Shown here: positions 35,211-44,688 of the stretch, in pieces
Layout: every line of letters starts with the position of its first letter
How positions within the stretch are numbered: the first letter of the stretch is position 1
DNA from: Segatella copri
GTDB lineage: Bacteria; Bacteroidota; Bacteroidia; Bacteroidales; Bacteroidaceae
Reading direction: 5' to 3'
Assembly: GCF_009495355.1 (NCBI RefSeq)
Contig: NZ_VZAD01000013.1
Location: 98,645 to 162,644 of the forward strand
DNA: 64,000 bases
The notes under the pieces: model-generated
Told to the model about the DNA's origin: nothing
What the model saw: only the letters and a program-made list of their open reading frames with translations
Database searches by the model: none
Made by a program: the position numbers and the translations under genes

Positions 35211-36710
35211 ATGAACAACAAAAAATACTATTTTGCGGTAGACCTCGGTGCTACCAGCGGACGAACCATCATCGGTTCTTTGTCGGAAGGTAAGTTCTGT
35301 CTCGAAGAACTGACACGCTTCGACAACAACCTGATACAGACAGGCGGACACTTCTACTGGGACATCTATGCCCTGTATCAGGAAATCATCAAAGGTCTGA
35401 AACTGGTGGCGCAACGCGGCATCAACATACAGAGCATCGGTATTGACACCTGGGGATGCGACTTCGTGTACGTAGCCAAGGATGGAGCTATCCTGCGCAA
35501 CCCACTGGCTTACCGCGACCCACACACCGTGGGCATGATGGAGAAATACTTCGACGAGAAGATAAGCAAGGAAAAGGTATACGAGAAGACGGGTATACAG
35601 TTTATGAACTTCAACTCGCTTTTCCAGCTTTATGCCATGCGCAAGGCTGGCAACGTGGCGCTCGAGAATGCCGACAAGATACTCTTCATCCCCGACGCGC
35701 TGAGCTATATGCTTACAGGCAATGCCATCTGTGAATACACCGTGGCTTCCACCTCGCAGATTCTCAACCCTATGACAGGCGACCTCGACAACGATCTCGT
35801 AGAAAGCCTTGGACTGAAGAGAGAGCAGTTTGGAAAGATGACCCATCCTGCAACCATCATAGGCACCCTGACCGAAGAGGTTCAGCAGATGACTGGTCTG
35901 AAGGCTGTGCCCGTTATTGCCGTGGCAGGACATGACACAGCCAGTGCAGTAGCTGCCGTGCCTGCCAAGAACGAGGAGTTTGCCTACCTGAGCTCTGGCA
36001 CATGGAGCCTGATGGGCATTGAGACCAAGAACGCCATCATCAACGAGAAGAGCTACGAACTCAACTTCACCAACGAGGGAGGAATAGAGGGCACTACCCG
36101 ATTCCTCAAGAATATCTGCGGCATGTGGATTTACGAGCGTTGCCGCAAGGAATGGAAAGACGAGGCTGCAGCCCATCAGAAAGACATGACAGCCTTGGGA
36201 CATGGCGAACTGATAGCAGAAGCGATGAAGCAACCAGCCTTCCAGAGCATCATCAACCCCGACGATGACTGCTTCGCCAATCCTTCGAGCATGACAGAGG
36301 TCATCCAACAATATTGCGAAAAGACCGGACAGCATGTGCCACAAACGAATGGCGAGTTCTGCCGTTGTATCTTCGAGAGTCTGGCTCTCCGTTATCGTCA
36401 GGTATTTGGCTGGCTGAAGGAGTTTGCCGACATCGACCTCAATGTTCTTCATATAATAGGTGGAGGCTCGCTCAACAAACATCTCAACCAGTTCACCGCC
36501 AACAGTTGTGGTGTCAGCATATTGGCAGGTCCTCAGGAAGGAACAGCCATAGGCAATATCATGTTGCAGGCAAAGGCATCGGGCGATGTGAAGGATATAT
36601 GGGAAATGCGACAGATCATCGCCAACTCTATCGAGTTGCAGCAATTTGAGCCTCAGGACAAGGAGGCATGGGATGCGGCATACGAGAAGTTTTTAAAGGT
36701 AAAAGGGTAA
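35211..36710 (+). CDS. rhaB: L-rhamnulokinase
   Basis: 499 residues, FGGY carbohydrate kinase. The start AVDLGATSGRTIIG is the ATP-binding phosphate-1 motif; later conserved parts are GIDTWGCDFVYV, AGHDTASAVAA with the catalytic Asp, LSSGTWSLMG and the final HIIGGGSLN. It phosphorylates L-rhamnulose to L-rhamnulose-1-phosphate. First gene of rhaB-rhaA-rhaT; no aldolase gene lies in this window. The stop codon lies inside a short G(G)TAAAA-type repeat, so the last codons VKG derive from it. Confidence 0.92.
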   Translation: MNNKKYYFAVDLGATSGRTIIGSLSEGKFCLEELTRFDNNLIQTGGHFYWDIYALYQEIIKGLKLVAQRGINIQSIGIDTWGCDFVYVAKDGAILRNPLAYRDPHTVGMMEKYFDEKISKEKVYEKTGIQFMNFNSLFQLYAMRKAGNVALENADKILFIPDALSYMLTGNAICEYTVASTSQILNPMTGDLDNDLVESLGLKREQFGKMTHPATIIGTLTEEVQQMTGLKAVPVIAVAGHDTASAVAAVPAKNEEFAYLSSGTWSLMGIETKNAIINEKSYELNFTNEGGIEGTTRFLKNICGMWIYERCRKEWKDEAAAHQKDMTALGHGELIAEAMKQPAFQSIINPDDDCFANPSSMTEVIQQYCEKTGQHVPQTNGEFCRCIFESLALRYRQVFGWLKEFADIDLNVLHIIGGGSLNKHLNQFTANSCGVSILAGPQEGTAIGNIMLQAKASGDVKDIWEMRQIIANSIELQQFEPQDKEAWDAAYEKFLKVKG

Positions 36711-36729
36711 AAAGGTAAAAAAGTAAAAA
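36694..36729 (+). repeat. Short GGTAAAA-type tandem repeat over the rhaB stop
   Basis: Units such as GGTAAAA and GGGTAAAAA repeat about five times across the rhaB stop codon and into the intergenic gap. Confidence 0.6.
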
Positions 36730-36788
36730 CTTCTGAACTTGCTAAAATTCAAAAAATAATAACAACAATAAGAAAAAACTTAAAAACA

Positions 36789-38042
36789 ATGAAAGCAGAT
36801 TTGATTTTAAAGAATTACGAGATTGCCAAGGAGCGCTATGCGGCTCTTGGTGTGGATACAGACAAGGCTATTGCCACATTAGAGAAGACTCCTATCTCCC
36901 TGCACTGCTGGCAGGCTGATGATGTAGTAGGTTTTGAACGTGGCGAAGCTGCATCGGGTGGCATACAGAGTACTGGCAACTATCCCGGCAAGGCTCGCAA
37001 TATCGACGAGCTGCGTCAGGACATCGAGAAGGTAAACTCTCTTCTGGCTGGTACCTTCCGTCTTAACCTGCATGAGATTTACGGTGAGTTCGGTGGCAAG
37101 CAGATTGACCGCAACGAGGTAACCGTAGATCAGTTTACAGGCTGGATGCAGTGGGCTAAGGAGCAGAACATGAAGCTCGACTTCAACTCTACTTCTTTCT
37201 CTCACCCTAAGAGTGAAAGTCTCTCTTTGTCAAATCCCGATCCTGCTATCCGCGAGTTCTGGATAGAGCACACCAAGCGTTGCCGCCGCATTGCCGATGC
37301 TATGGGTAAGTTCCAGAACGATCCATGTATCATGAACATCTGGGTACACGATGGCAGCAAGGACATCACCGTAGAGAAAGGCCGCTATCGTGAGATTCTG
37401 AAGAACTCGCTCGATGAAATCCTGGCAGAGGAGTTGCCAAATATGAAGTCATGCCTCGAAGCTAAACTCTTCGGTATCGGACTGGAGGCTTACACCGTAG
37501 GTTCTCACGACTTCTACGCAGGCTATTGCGCCAAGAACAATGTGATGTACACCCTCGATACAGGTCACTATGAGCCTACAGAGAATGTTTCGGATGCCGT
37601 TTCTGCACTCCTTCTCTTCGTTCCTGAGTTGATGCTCCACGTATCTCGTCCTATGCACTGGGATTCAGACCACGTGACTCTCTTCGACGACAACACCCGC
37701 AACCTCTTCTCAGAGTTGGTTCGTGCCAATGCGCTCGATCGTGCACACATCGGTCTCGACTATTTCGATGGTTCCATCAATCGTATCGGAGCTTATATCA
37801 TCGGCGTACGTGCTGCCCAGAAGTCTTTGCTGCAGGCATTCCTTGAGCCTCTCGATACTCTCCGCAAGTATGAGGACGAGGGCAAGCTCTTCCAGCGCTT
37901 GGCTCTCTTGGAGGAAGAGAAAACATTGCCTTTCGGTGCTGTATACGACTACTTCAACCTGAAGAACAATATCCCTGTAGGCGAGGAATACATTGCCGAC
38001 ATCGAGAAATACGAGGCAGAAGTACTCGCTAAGAGAAACTAA
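36789..38042 (+). CDS. rhaA: L-rhamnose isomerase
   Basis: 417 residues, usual length. The metal- and substrate-binding regions are visible: SLHCWQADDVVGFE (35-48), KLDFNSTSFSHPKS, NIWVHDGSKD, and TLDTGHYEPTENV followed by HVSRPMHWDSDHV. It converts L-rhamnose to L-rhamnulose with Mn2+/Zn2+. It lies 78 bases after rhaB. Confidence 0.94.
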   Translation: MKADLILKNYEIAKERYAALGVDTDKAIATLEKTPISLHCWQADDVVGFERGEAASGGIQSTGNYPGKARNIDELRQDIEKVNSLLAGTFRLNLHEIYGEFGGKQIDRNEVTVDQFTGWMQWAKEQNMKLDFNSTSFSHPKSESLSLSNPDPAIREFWIEHTKRCRRIADAMGKFQNDPCIMNIWVHDGSKDITVEKGRYREILKNSLDEILAEELPNMKSCLEAKLFGIGLEAYTVGSHDFYAGYCAKNNVMYTLDTGHYEPTENVSDAVSALLLFVPELMLHVSRPMHWDSDHVTLFDDNTRNLFSELVRANALDRAHIGLDYFDGSINRIGAYIIGVRAAQKSLLQAFLEPLDTLRKYEDEGKLFQRLALLEEEKTLPFGAVYDYFNLKNNIPVGEEYIADIEKYEAEVLAKRN

Positions 38043-38064
38043 GATATTGAACATTTGTATGTTC

Positions 38065-38161
38065 AGGAGTTAAAGAAGTTAAAGGAGTTAAGACAACAGT
38101 CTTTGCACGTAGTTTTTAAGCAACAAGACATACGTCTTAACTCCTTAACTTCCTTAACTCC
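38065..38161 (+). repeat. Large inverted repeat between rhaA and rhaT
   Basis: The left arm 38065-38094 (GGAGTTAAAGAAGTTAAAGG and more) and right arm 38134-38161 can pair over about 28 bp with a small gap; the loop is 39 nt. The TTAACTTCTTT/TTAACTCCTTT words recur after the right arm and also at about 30370. It may shape mRNA processing or rhaT expression. Confidence 0.65.
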
Positions 38162-38225
38162 TTTAACTTCTTTAACTTCTTTATATACTAAAGTTCAGTA
38201 ACCTAAAAACCAAACTATTAACAAT

Positions 38226-39257
38226 ATGGAAATATTAATAGGACTTTTAATCATAGCAGTGGGCGCCTTCTGCCAGTCGAGCTGCTATGTTCCAATCAAT
38301 AAGATAAAGGACTGGAGCTGGGAATCTTACTGGATTGTACAGGGCGTCTTTGCATGGCTTATCCTTCCTTTCATAGGTGCCATGCTTGCCGTGCCAACCG
38401 GCCATTCGTTCTTCGAGCTCTTCGACGGCTATGGCTTCGAGGTGATGATGACCATGCTCTTCGGTATGCTCTGGGGAGTGGGAGGCCTTACCTTCGGACT
38501 CTCCATGCGCTACTTGGGAGTGGCATTAGGACAGAGCATTGCCTTAGGTACATGTGCAGGCTTGGGAACCATCATGGGACCTGTGTTGCTCAACATCTTC
38601 TTACCCGAGATGGATGCCTTGTCTTCGCTTACCTTCAGCGTTATCCTCGGAGTGGTGGTCACCTTGTTGGGTATCGCCATCATCGGAGTGGCAGGAAGCA
38701 TGAAGGCCTCATCGCTCTCAGAAGAAGAGAAGAAGGCTGCAGTCAAGGATTTCAACTTCCCCAAGGGCTTGACCATAGCGTTGCTGGCAGGTTTCATGAG
38801 CGGATGTTTCAACGTAGGTCTGGCCTTTGGCAGCGACATACACTTCGGAACATTCACTCCCGATATGTACAAGACGCTTCCCGCTACCTTCCTGGTAACA
38901 GTGGGTGGATTCATCACCAATGCCATCTATTGCTTCTATCAGAACTCCAAGAACCACACTTGGGGTGATTATCTGAAGCGCGAGGTATGGAACAACAATA
39001 TCCTGTTCTGTGCTTTGGCAGGTGCCCTGTGGTACAGTCAGTTCTTCGGACTGTCATTGGGCAAGGGCTTCCTCAACGAGTCACCTACCCTCATGACACT
39101 TTCCTTCTGCATCCTCATGGCACTCAACGTTGTATTCTCCAACGTATGGGGAATCATCCTGAAGGAATGGAAGGGCTGTTCACCCAAGACTATTGCCGTG
39201 CTCATCCTCGGCATCGTGGTGCTCATCATCTCGAGCTTCCTGCCGCAATGGGTATAA
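38226..39257 (+). CDS. rhaT: L-rhamnose/proton symporter
   Basis: 343 residues with ten predicted transmembrane helices. Conserved RhaT parts include the start LIGLLIIAVGAFCQSSCYVP, the early KDWSWESYW segment, and GAMLAVPTGHSFF. It brings rhamnose in with H+. Last gene of the operon, followed by a terminator at 39307. Confidence 0.92.
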   Translation: MEILIGLLIIAVGAFCQSSCYVPINKIKDWSWESYWIVQGVFAWLILPFIGAMLAVPTGHSFFELFDGYGFEVMMTMLFGMLWGVGGLTFGLSMRYLGVALGQSIALGTCAGLGTIMGPVLLNIFLPEMDALSSLTFSVILGVVVTLLGIAIIGVAGSMKASSLSEEEKKAAVKDFNFPKGLTIALLAGFMSGCFNVGLAFGSDIHFGTFTPDMYKTLPATFLVTVGGFITNAIYCFYQNSKNHTWGDYLKREVWNNNILFCALAGALWYSQFFGLSLGKGFLNESPTLMTLSFCILMALNVVFSNVWGIILKEWKGCSPKTIAVLILGIVVLIISSFLPQWV

Positions 39258-39306
39258 GAAGAATACTACCGACATTTCACTTTTATTGATGATTTAGATT
39301 AGGTAG

Positions 39307-39336
39307 GGGGCACTCCTTGTGAGTGCTCCTTTTTTG
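39307..39336 (+). terminator. Terminator of the rhamnose operon
   Basis: Nine-pair stem (39307-39315 with 39321-39329) and a 5-nt loop, followed by TTTTTT. Confidence 0.8.
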
Positions 39337-39405
39337 TAACATCTTTGTCTCATTTTCGTCAATACCTTTCAATCTCATCGCAACCACCCTGTAACAATAC
39401 CATCG

Positions 39406-39413
39406 TATCTTTG
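39406..39413 (+). promoter_or_regulatory. Putative -7 box of the TonB receptor gene
   Basis: TATCTTTG, 112 bases upstream of the start, leaving a long leader of about 105 bases. Confidence 0.5.
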
Positions 39414-39524
39414 CATCCGAAAAGAAGAGGGTTATCATAACCCAAATCCCGACAAAGAGAGAGGGAGCTGAAACAAGCAGTCCTCTCAGACAAAAGAAGA
39501 TGTAACAAGAAAAAAGAAAAAGGT

Positions 39525-42338
39525 ATGAAACTAAAAAGGGGAATCATTGCTTTGGGATTGCTTTCGGCTGTAAGCTTGCAGTCGTGGGCGCAACAACTCA
39601 AGGGAGTCGTTATCGACAAAAACTCGAAAGAGACACTCATCGGAGCCGTTATCAGCATCGAAGGAACCGATGTGAAAGCAGTAACCGACGTGAACGGAAA
39701 CTTTTCGTTCAAAGGATTGAAAGATGGTACTTATACATTATATATTAAATATGTAGGGTATAAAACTCTAAAAATTGACGGGGTTCAGATGAAGGATGCA
39801 AACCTGACGATTGCTTTGCAGCCTGATGAACAGCAACTGAAAGGCGTTACCGTTACCGCAGTGGAAAGGCGTAATACGGATGCGGCAATGATACAGGTAG
39901 CCAAAAGCAGTCCCGTCATCGTGAGCAATGTTTCAGCACAAGAAATAAGTCGTACGCAAGACACCAATGCGGGTGAGGTGATACGCCGTGTGCCAGGCGT
40001 GAGCCTCATCGACGACAAGTTCGTCATGGTACGTGGACTGTCTCAGCGTTACAACAATGTTTGGGTCAACGGAGGAGCGGTGCCCAGTTCGGAGGCCGAC
40101 TCAAGGGCATTCTCCTTCGACATCATCCCAAGTTCACAAATTGACAATCTTACTATCGTGAAAAGCCCAACCGCAGAATATCCTGCCGACTATTCGGGCG
40201 GTTTTATCATCGTCAACACCAAAGAGATTCCGGCAGAAAACAGTTTTTCTTTATCTGTAGGTGGAAACTGGAACACAGCTTCAGCCTTCCAGGACTTTGC
40301 TTATTCTAAAGGTTCGGCAACCGACTTCCTGGCTTTCGACAACGGGATGCGGAGCATTCACGGAGGTATCAATGCCTCCTTGGCTCCTCAGCTCGAAGCC
40401 AACGGCAGCCCGATAGACAACTATGCCACATCCCTCTTGGGCAACCACCTGAACAACGAATGGATGGTAAAGAGCAAGAAGCCCCTGGGCGACCTGAAGT
40501 TGGCAGCCAGCCTGAACCACCGATGGATGTTGGGAGGCAGAACACTCGGCATGCTTGCCGCACTGAACTACACCAATGAATATCGCACCTACGAGAAGAT
40601 GGAGAACAACCTCTTTGGTATCTACGATGCTGCTAACGACAAGCCCAACTATCTGCGTCATTCTGTCGACGACCAATATAATAATAATGTCAGACTCGGA
40701 GCCATGCTCAACTTCACCCTCCTCTCCAAGAACGGCAACCACAAGTACCAGCTCAAGAACATCTTCAACCAGTTGGCTACAAGCCGATATACCTGGCGTG
40801 ACGGTGTGAGCGCACAGTCGAACCTGGAGCGAAGTGCTGAGTATTACTACCGCAGTCGAACTACATATAACGGTCAGCTTACCGGCAAGCACACCTTCAC
40901 CAGCGATGCCCTTGACTGGAGTATCGGGTATGCGTATGCCAACCGTCATTTGCCTGACCGTCGTAGATATCTCATCGACGATGCTCTCGAATCGGGCGTA
41001 TACGCTCTGAGCACCGGAAACGACATATCTCGCGAGTGGACACAACTCGACGAGCACATTCTCTCTCTTGGCATCAACGACAAGCACCACTTCAAGTTTG
41101 GCAACTTTGAGCCAGACTTGCAGGTGGGTGCCTATGGAGAGTATCGAAGCCGCCAGTACCAGACTCGCAATTTTATCTACAACTGGAATGTTTCTGACAA
41201 TAATATGCCATCCGACTTCCGCCACAGCGACATTCCTACCCTTCTTTCCAATGAGGAGAATATGGGCTACGACAAACTGTACTTGCTTGAGCAGAAGCAG
41301 ATGCGCAACAACTATCGCGGACACAACACATTAGGCGCAGGATACCTTACCTTGTCTCTCCCCTTTGGGCAGTTTGGCATCCACGCTGGTGTCCGCTTTG
41401 AGCACAACGACATGGAGCTGATCTCCAATACCCGCGACTACGAGAAAAGCGAGACAAGCCGCCACTACAGAACCAGCGACTTCTTCCCTTCACTCAATAC
41501 CACCTACAAGTTGAACGACCAGCATCAGATTCGTCTGTCGTATGGCCGCAGCATCAACCGACCTGAGTTCCGCGAGGTTTCATCATCAGTTTACTACGAC
41601 TTCGACCTGGCAAGCAACGTGCAGGGAAATACAGAGTTGAAGAACTGCTATGTCGACAATCTCGACTTGCGCTACGAATGGTATCCATCAAGAGGCGAAC
41701 TCATCTCACTGGCTGTCTTCTACAAGCACTTCGACTCGCCCGTAGAATGGACCTACACCGTGGCTGGCGGTACCGACCTCATCTATTCATACAAGAACGC
41801 CAAGAGTGCCAGCAACTACGGAATAGAGTTGGATATCCGCAAGAGTCTCGACTTCATCGGTCTTCGCAACTTCAGCTGGTCGTTCAATGGAGCCCTGATC
41901 AAGAGCAAGGTGCAGTTTGAGAAAGGAGCCAAAGAGGAGAACAGACCCATGCAGGGACAGTCGCCCTACCTCATCAACACCGGACTCTTCTATAAGAACG
42001 AGCCACTCAAGATGGACATTGCCCTGCTCTACAACCGCATCGGAAAACGAATCATCGGTGTGGGAAGAAGCGAAGGAAGCTCTGGCGATGACTCCAATGC
42101 ACGAGTGCCCCACAGCTACGAGATGCCTCGCAACACCATCGACCTCTCGTTTGCCAAGAAGTTTGGCTGCCACCTGGAACTGAAACTCAACATCAGAGAC
42201 CTGCTGGCAGAAAAAGTTTACTACAAGCAGTTTGCCGACGTGACCTACAGCGATGGACGAACCAAAGAGGTAGAGGAGATTACAAGATGCTACAAACCTG
42301 GCAGAAACATAGGTTTGCAGGCGATATATAAATTTTAG
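39525..42338 (+). CDS. TonB-dependent outer membrane receptor with carboxypeptidase-D-like N-terminus
   Basis: 937 residues. Signal peptide 1-22 (SAVSLQSWA). Residues 24-105 form a CarboxypepD_reg-like beta domain (VVIDKNSKETLIGAVISIEG). The plug domain follows (about 110-230: TNAGEVIRRVPGVSLIDDKF, VRGLSQRYNNVWVNGG), then a 22-stranded barrel ending in IGLQAIYKF with terminal Phe. It imports a ligand with energy from TonB/ExbBD. No SusD gene follows; instead a beta-helix lipoprotein is encoded 330 bases downstream, which fits the non-sugar receptor types paired with such lipoproteins. Ligand unknown. Confidence 0.88.
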   Translation: MKLKRGIIALGLLSAVSLQSWAQQLKGVVIDKNSKETLIGAVISIEGTDVKAVTDVNGNFSFKGLKDGTYTLYIKYVGYKTLKIDGVQMKDANLTIALQPDEQQLKGVTVTAVERRNTDAAMIQVAKSSPVIVSNVSAQEISRTQDTNAGEVIRRVPGVSLIDDKFVMVRGLSQRYNNVWVNGGAVPSSEADSRAFSFDIIPSSQIDNLTIVKSPTAEYPADYSGGFIIVNTKEIPAENSFSLSVGGNWNTASAFQDFAYSKGSATDFLAFDNGMRSIHGGINASLAPQLEANGSPIDNYATSLLGNHLNNEWMVKSKKPLGDLKLAASLNHRWMLGGRTLGMLAALNYTNEYRTYEKMENNLFGIYDAANDKPNYLRHSVDDQYNNNVRLGAMLNFTLLSKNGNHKYQLKNIFNQLATSRYTWRDGVSAQSNLERSAEYYYRSRTTYNGQLTGKHTFTSDALDWSIGYAYANRHLPDRRRYLIDDALESGVYALSTGNDISREWTQLDEHILSLGINDKHHFKFGNFEPDLQVGAYGEYRSRQYQTRNFIYNWNVSDNNMPSDFRHSDIPTLLSNEENMGYDKLYLLEQKQMRNNYRGHNTLGAGYLTLSLPFGQFGIHAGVRFEHNDMELISNTRDYEKSETSRHYRTSDFFPSLNTTYKLNDQHQIRLSYGRSINRPEFREVSSSVYYDFDLASNVQGNTELKNCYVDNLDLRYEWYPSRGELISLAVFYKHFDSPVEWTYTVAGGTDLIYSYKNAKSASNYGIELDIRKSLDFIGLRNFSWSFNGALIKSKVQFEKGAKEENRPMQGQSPYLINTGLFYKNEPLKMDIALLYNRIGKRIIGVGRSEGSSGDDSNARVPHSYEMPRNTIDLSFAKKFGCHLELKLNIRDLLAEKVYYKQFADVTYSDGRTKEVEEITRCYKPGRNIGLQAIYKF

Positions 42339-42497
42339 GAAGAAGTTTAGCAAAGGTAACAACTCAGCCCCCTATAGCCATAAGTAGTTACTTTAATACG
42401 ATACAAATTGTTTTCAGTTCGTTATGATTTGTTCTGTCTCTATGATTAAATTTCCGTTCCATTGTTTGGAAATGTCTGTTCCAAGTCTTTGAACCGA

Positions 42498-42560
42498 CAT
42501 TCAAAGGCTCTGAACGTACATTCAAAGGCTTTGAACGGACATTCAAAGGCTTTGAACAGA
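42498..42560 (+). repeat. Three tandem 21-bp repeats
   Basis: CATTCAAAGGCTTTGAACGG plus one base is repeated three times without spacers (42498, 42519, 42540), and a further partial copy precedes. Each unit contains an inverted TTCAAAG/CTTTGAA. It lies upstream of the lipoprotein gene. Confidence 0.8.
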
Positions 42561-42668
42561 GATTTTATAAGGCAAAGAAAACATTTATATAGTATAAGAG
42601 TAAGATTTCTGTGGTTTAAAAAGAAAATATTAGATGTTTGTTAAATAAAAAATTTAAAACAAGAAACA

Positions 42669-44186
42669 ATGATGAACAAGATGTATTTAATGGGATGCAT
42701 AGGCATTCTCGCAGCATCTGCCATGTTGAGCAGTTGCAGCAGTGACGACGAGGGTAATGGAGGCAGCACTACCGAGTACAAGTGGACTACCAATGGCGGT
42801 CTTAAGGCTTGCGACCACATTCTCTTCGAAACTGACAACAAGGAGAACGCCAACGGAACACAAATCGGAAACGGCGACCAGGAATTCGTTTTCACAGGAA
42901 AGCAGACTTTGAAGAAAGGCACTTATCTCCTCAAGGGATGGGTATATATCGCAGATGGCGCTGAGCTCACCATCGAACCGGGAACGATTATCAAGGGCGA
43001 CAAGCAGAGCAAGGCAGCCCTCATCGCAGAGCGTGGCGGTAAACTCATCGCCAAAGGTACAGCAACAGAGCCTATCGTCTTCACATCAGAAGAGGCTGCT
43101 GGCAGCAGAAAACCTGGCGACTGGGGCGGCGTCATCCTCTGCGGCAAGGCTAAGAGCAACCAGACTCAGCAACAGATAGAGGGTGGTCCTCGTACACAAC
43201 ATGGCGGCAACGACGATGCCGACAATTCGGGAGCCTTGAGCTATGTTCGCATCGAGTTCGCAGGTTATCCTTTCCAGAAGGATAAGGAGATCAATGGTCT
43301 TACCTTAGGTTCTGTAGGTTCTGGCACACAGATTGACCACGTTCAGGTATCATACTCTAATGATGATTCCTTCGAGTGGTTTGGTGGTGCTGTGAACTGC
43401 AAGTACCTCGTTGCCTACAAGGGCTGGGATGATGACTTCGATACCGACAACGGTTTCTCAGGAAAGGTACAGTATGGTCTCTCTATCCGCGACAGCAAGA
43501 TTGCCGACACCTCTCAGAGCAACGGTTTCGAGAGCGACAACTGTTCTGACGGTGCTACCGTGGATCCTCGCACTACAGCCACCTTCTCCAACATCACCTT
43601 CGTAGGTCCAAAAGTTTTGGATGACAAGTTCCAGAACACAACAAACTATATCAACGCCGGCGCATACAATCCCAACAACGGTTCTGCCCTCGGCAAGTTC
43701 CAGGCAGCCATGCAGATTCGCCGTTCTTCTAATCTCAACTGCATCAACTCTGTAGCCTTAGGCTGGCCTATCGGCTTGATTATCGACGGTGAGAAGGGTG
43801 AAACAGTTCAGAATGCCAAGGACAAGAAGTTCAAACTCCAGAATGTTTATTTCGCAGGTATGGACGCGATAGGAACCGATGCCAACAAAAAGTATGAGGA
43901 TTACCTCTACGATGCAGCCAACAAGACGGATCTCGACAAGAATAAGGATTCATACAGCCACACCTTCTTCCTCTTACCCGAGTTGAACAACAAGTACTTC
44001 GACAGTTGGACCTCACTGGTAGGTGCCGACGGTTACACTCCTATCGCTGGCAGCCCTCTGCTCAGTGCAGCATCATTCTCTGGCTGGACAGGCTTTGATG
44101 TAGTAAGCTTCATCGGTGCATTCGATGGCAGCAACAACTGGCTGAACGGCTGGACCAACTTCGACCCTCAGAACGCAAGATACTAA
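42669..44186 (+). CDS. Surface lipoprotein with right-handed beta-helix
   Basis: 505 residues. Lipoprotein signal: hydrophobic CIGILAASAML and lipobox LSSC near residue 22, followed by SSDDEG, which in Bacteroidota favours export to the cell surface. Residues 60-350 have parallel beta-helix rungs (ELTIEPGTIIKGDK, LIAERGGKLIAKGTATEP, GALSYVRIEFAGY, QIDHVQVSYSNDD). The C-terminal half has Asn/Asp-rich loops. It is probably a partner of the TonB receptor in ligand capture. Ligand unknown. A strong terminator follows. Confidence 0.8.
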   Translation: MMNKMYLMGCIGILAASAMLSSCSSDDEGNGGSTTEYKWTTNGGLKACDHILFETDNKENANGTQIGNGDQEFVFTGKQTLKKGTYLLKGWVYIADGAELTIEPGTIIKGDKQSKAALIAERGGKLIAKGTATEPIVFTSEEAAGSRKPGDWGGVILCGKAKSNQTQQQIEGGPRTQHGGNDDADNSGALSYVRIEFAGYPFQKDKEINGLTLGSVGSGTQIDHVQVSYSNDDSFEWFGGAVNCKYLVAYKGWDDDFDTDNGFSGKVQYGLSIRDSKIADTSQSNGFESDNCSDGATVDPRTTATFSNITFVGPKVLDDKFQNTTNYINAGAYNPNNGSALGKFQAAMQIRRSSNLNCINSVALGWPIGLIIDGEKGETVQNAKDKKFKLQNVYFAGMDAIGTDANKKYEDYLYDAANKTDLDKNKDSYSHTFFLLPELNNKYFDSWTSLVGADGYTPIAGSPLLSAASFSGWTGFDVVSFIGAFDGSNNWLNGWTNFDPQNARY

Positions 44187-44227
44187 CTAATCGATTCTTT
44201 TTTGACTATAAGGTGTTCTATGTATCG

Positions 44228-44262
44228 GGCATGGCGCAAGCGATTTGCGCCATGCCTTTTTT
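44228..44262 (+). terminator. Terminator of the lipoprotein gene
   Basis: Perfect 12-bp stem GGCATGGCGCAA with its complement (44245-44256) and a 5-nt loop, followed by TTTTTT. Confidence 0.88.
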
Positions 44263-44373
44263 GGAACTGTAACTCGAAGATGATTGTATTAACCATAGTG
44301 GCAACAAAGTTATGGATGTCCAACACAACAACTTAGTGACGGGAAAAAATAACTTGATACGATTTGAGTGAAA

Positions 44374-44639
44374 TTAGTCGAATATTGCAGATACAGAATA
44401 TAAAGGATAATTAGCAAGCCAATCCTGCTCTCTATAAGGTGACATGGATAGGCGCATACCTTTCAATCCTTGATTGCGCTCCACAAACACCCTCAGACTC
44501 TTAGCCTGCAAATTCTCCTCAGCCTTTACTTCTATCGGAATGATTCTTTCCTCATCCTGCACCAGGAAATCTATTTCACCACGTGAATTTTCTGCCGACC
44601 AATAAAAGTCGTCCTTAAAAGTGTGGAAAATCGCAAAAA
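44374..44639 (-). pseudogene. C-terminal remnant of a DUF4143 AAA+ ATPase
   Basis: The minus-strand frame reads IFHTFKDDFYWSAENSRGEI, then FLVQDEERIIPIEVKAEEN and on to YSVSAIFD and a normal stop. This is the nuclease-like tail of the DUF4143 ATPase family, of which a complete member lies at 55828-57075. The ATPase domain is gone, and the fragment has been cut at a 32-bp tandem repeat (44608-44688) derived from its own coding sequence. Confidence 0.75.
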
Positions 44640-44688
44640 GTCGTCCTTAAAAGTGTGGAAAATCACAAAAAGTCGTCCTTAAAAATGT
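44608..44688. repeat. 32-bp tandem repeat made from DUF4143 coding sequence
   Basis: Units start at 44608, 44640 and 44672 (the last partial), each beginning GTCGTCCTTAAAAGTGTGG (the third has AAATGT). The unit corresponds to the IFHTFKDDF coding segment of the broken ATPase gene. As 32 is not a multiple of 3 it shifts the frame. Confidence 0.85.

Noticed and set aside
35163..36644. Long open frame antisense to rhaB (about 490 codons)
   Set aside because: The plus strand encodes a full rhamnulokinase with all family motifs; the antisense protein has no recognisable domain and results from codon bias.
40281..41324. Antisense frame of about 350 codons in the TonB receptor gene
   Set aside because: No domain, no promoter or start signal; the receptor on the plus strand explains the sequence.
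42498..42560. CRISPR-like array of 21-bp repeats
   Set aside because: The units are directly adjacent with no spacers and there are no cas genes.
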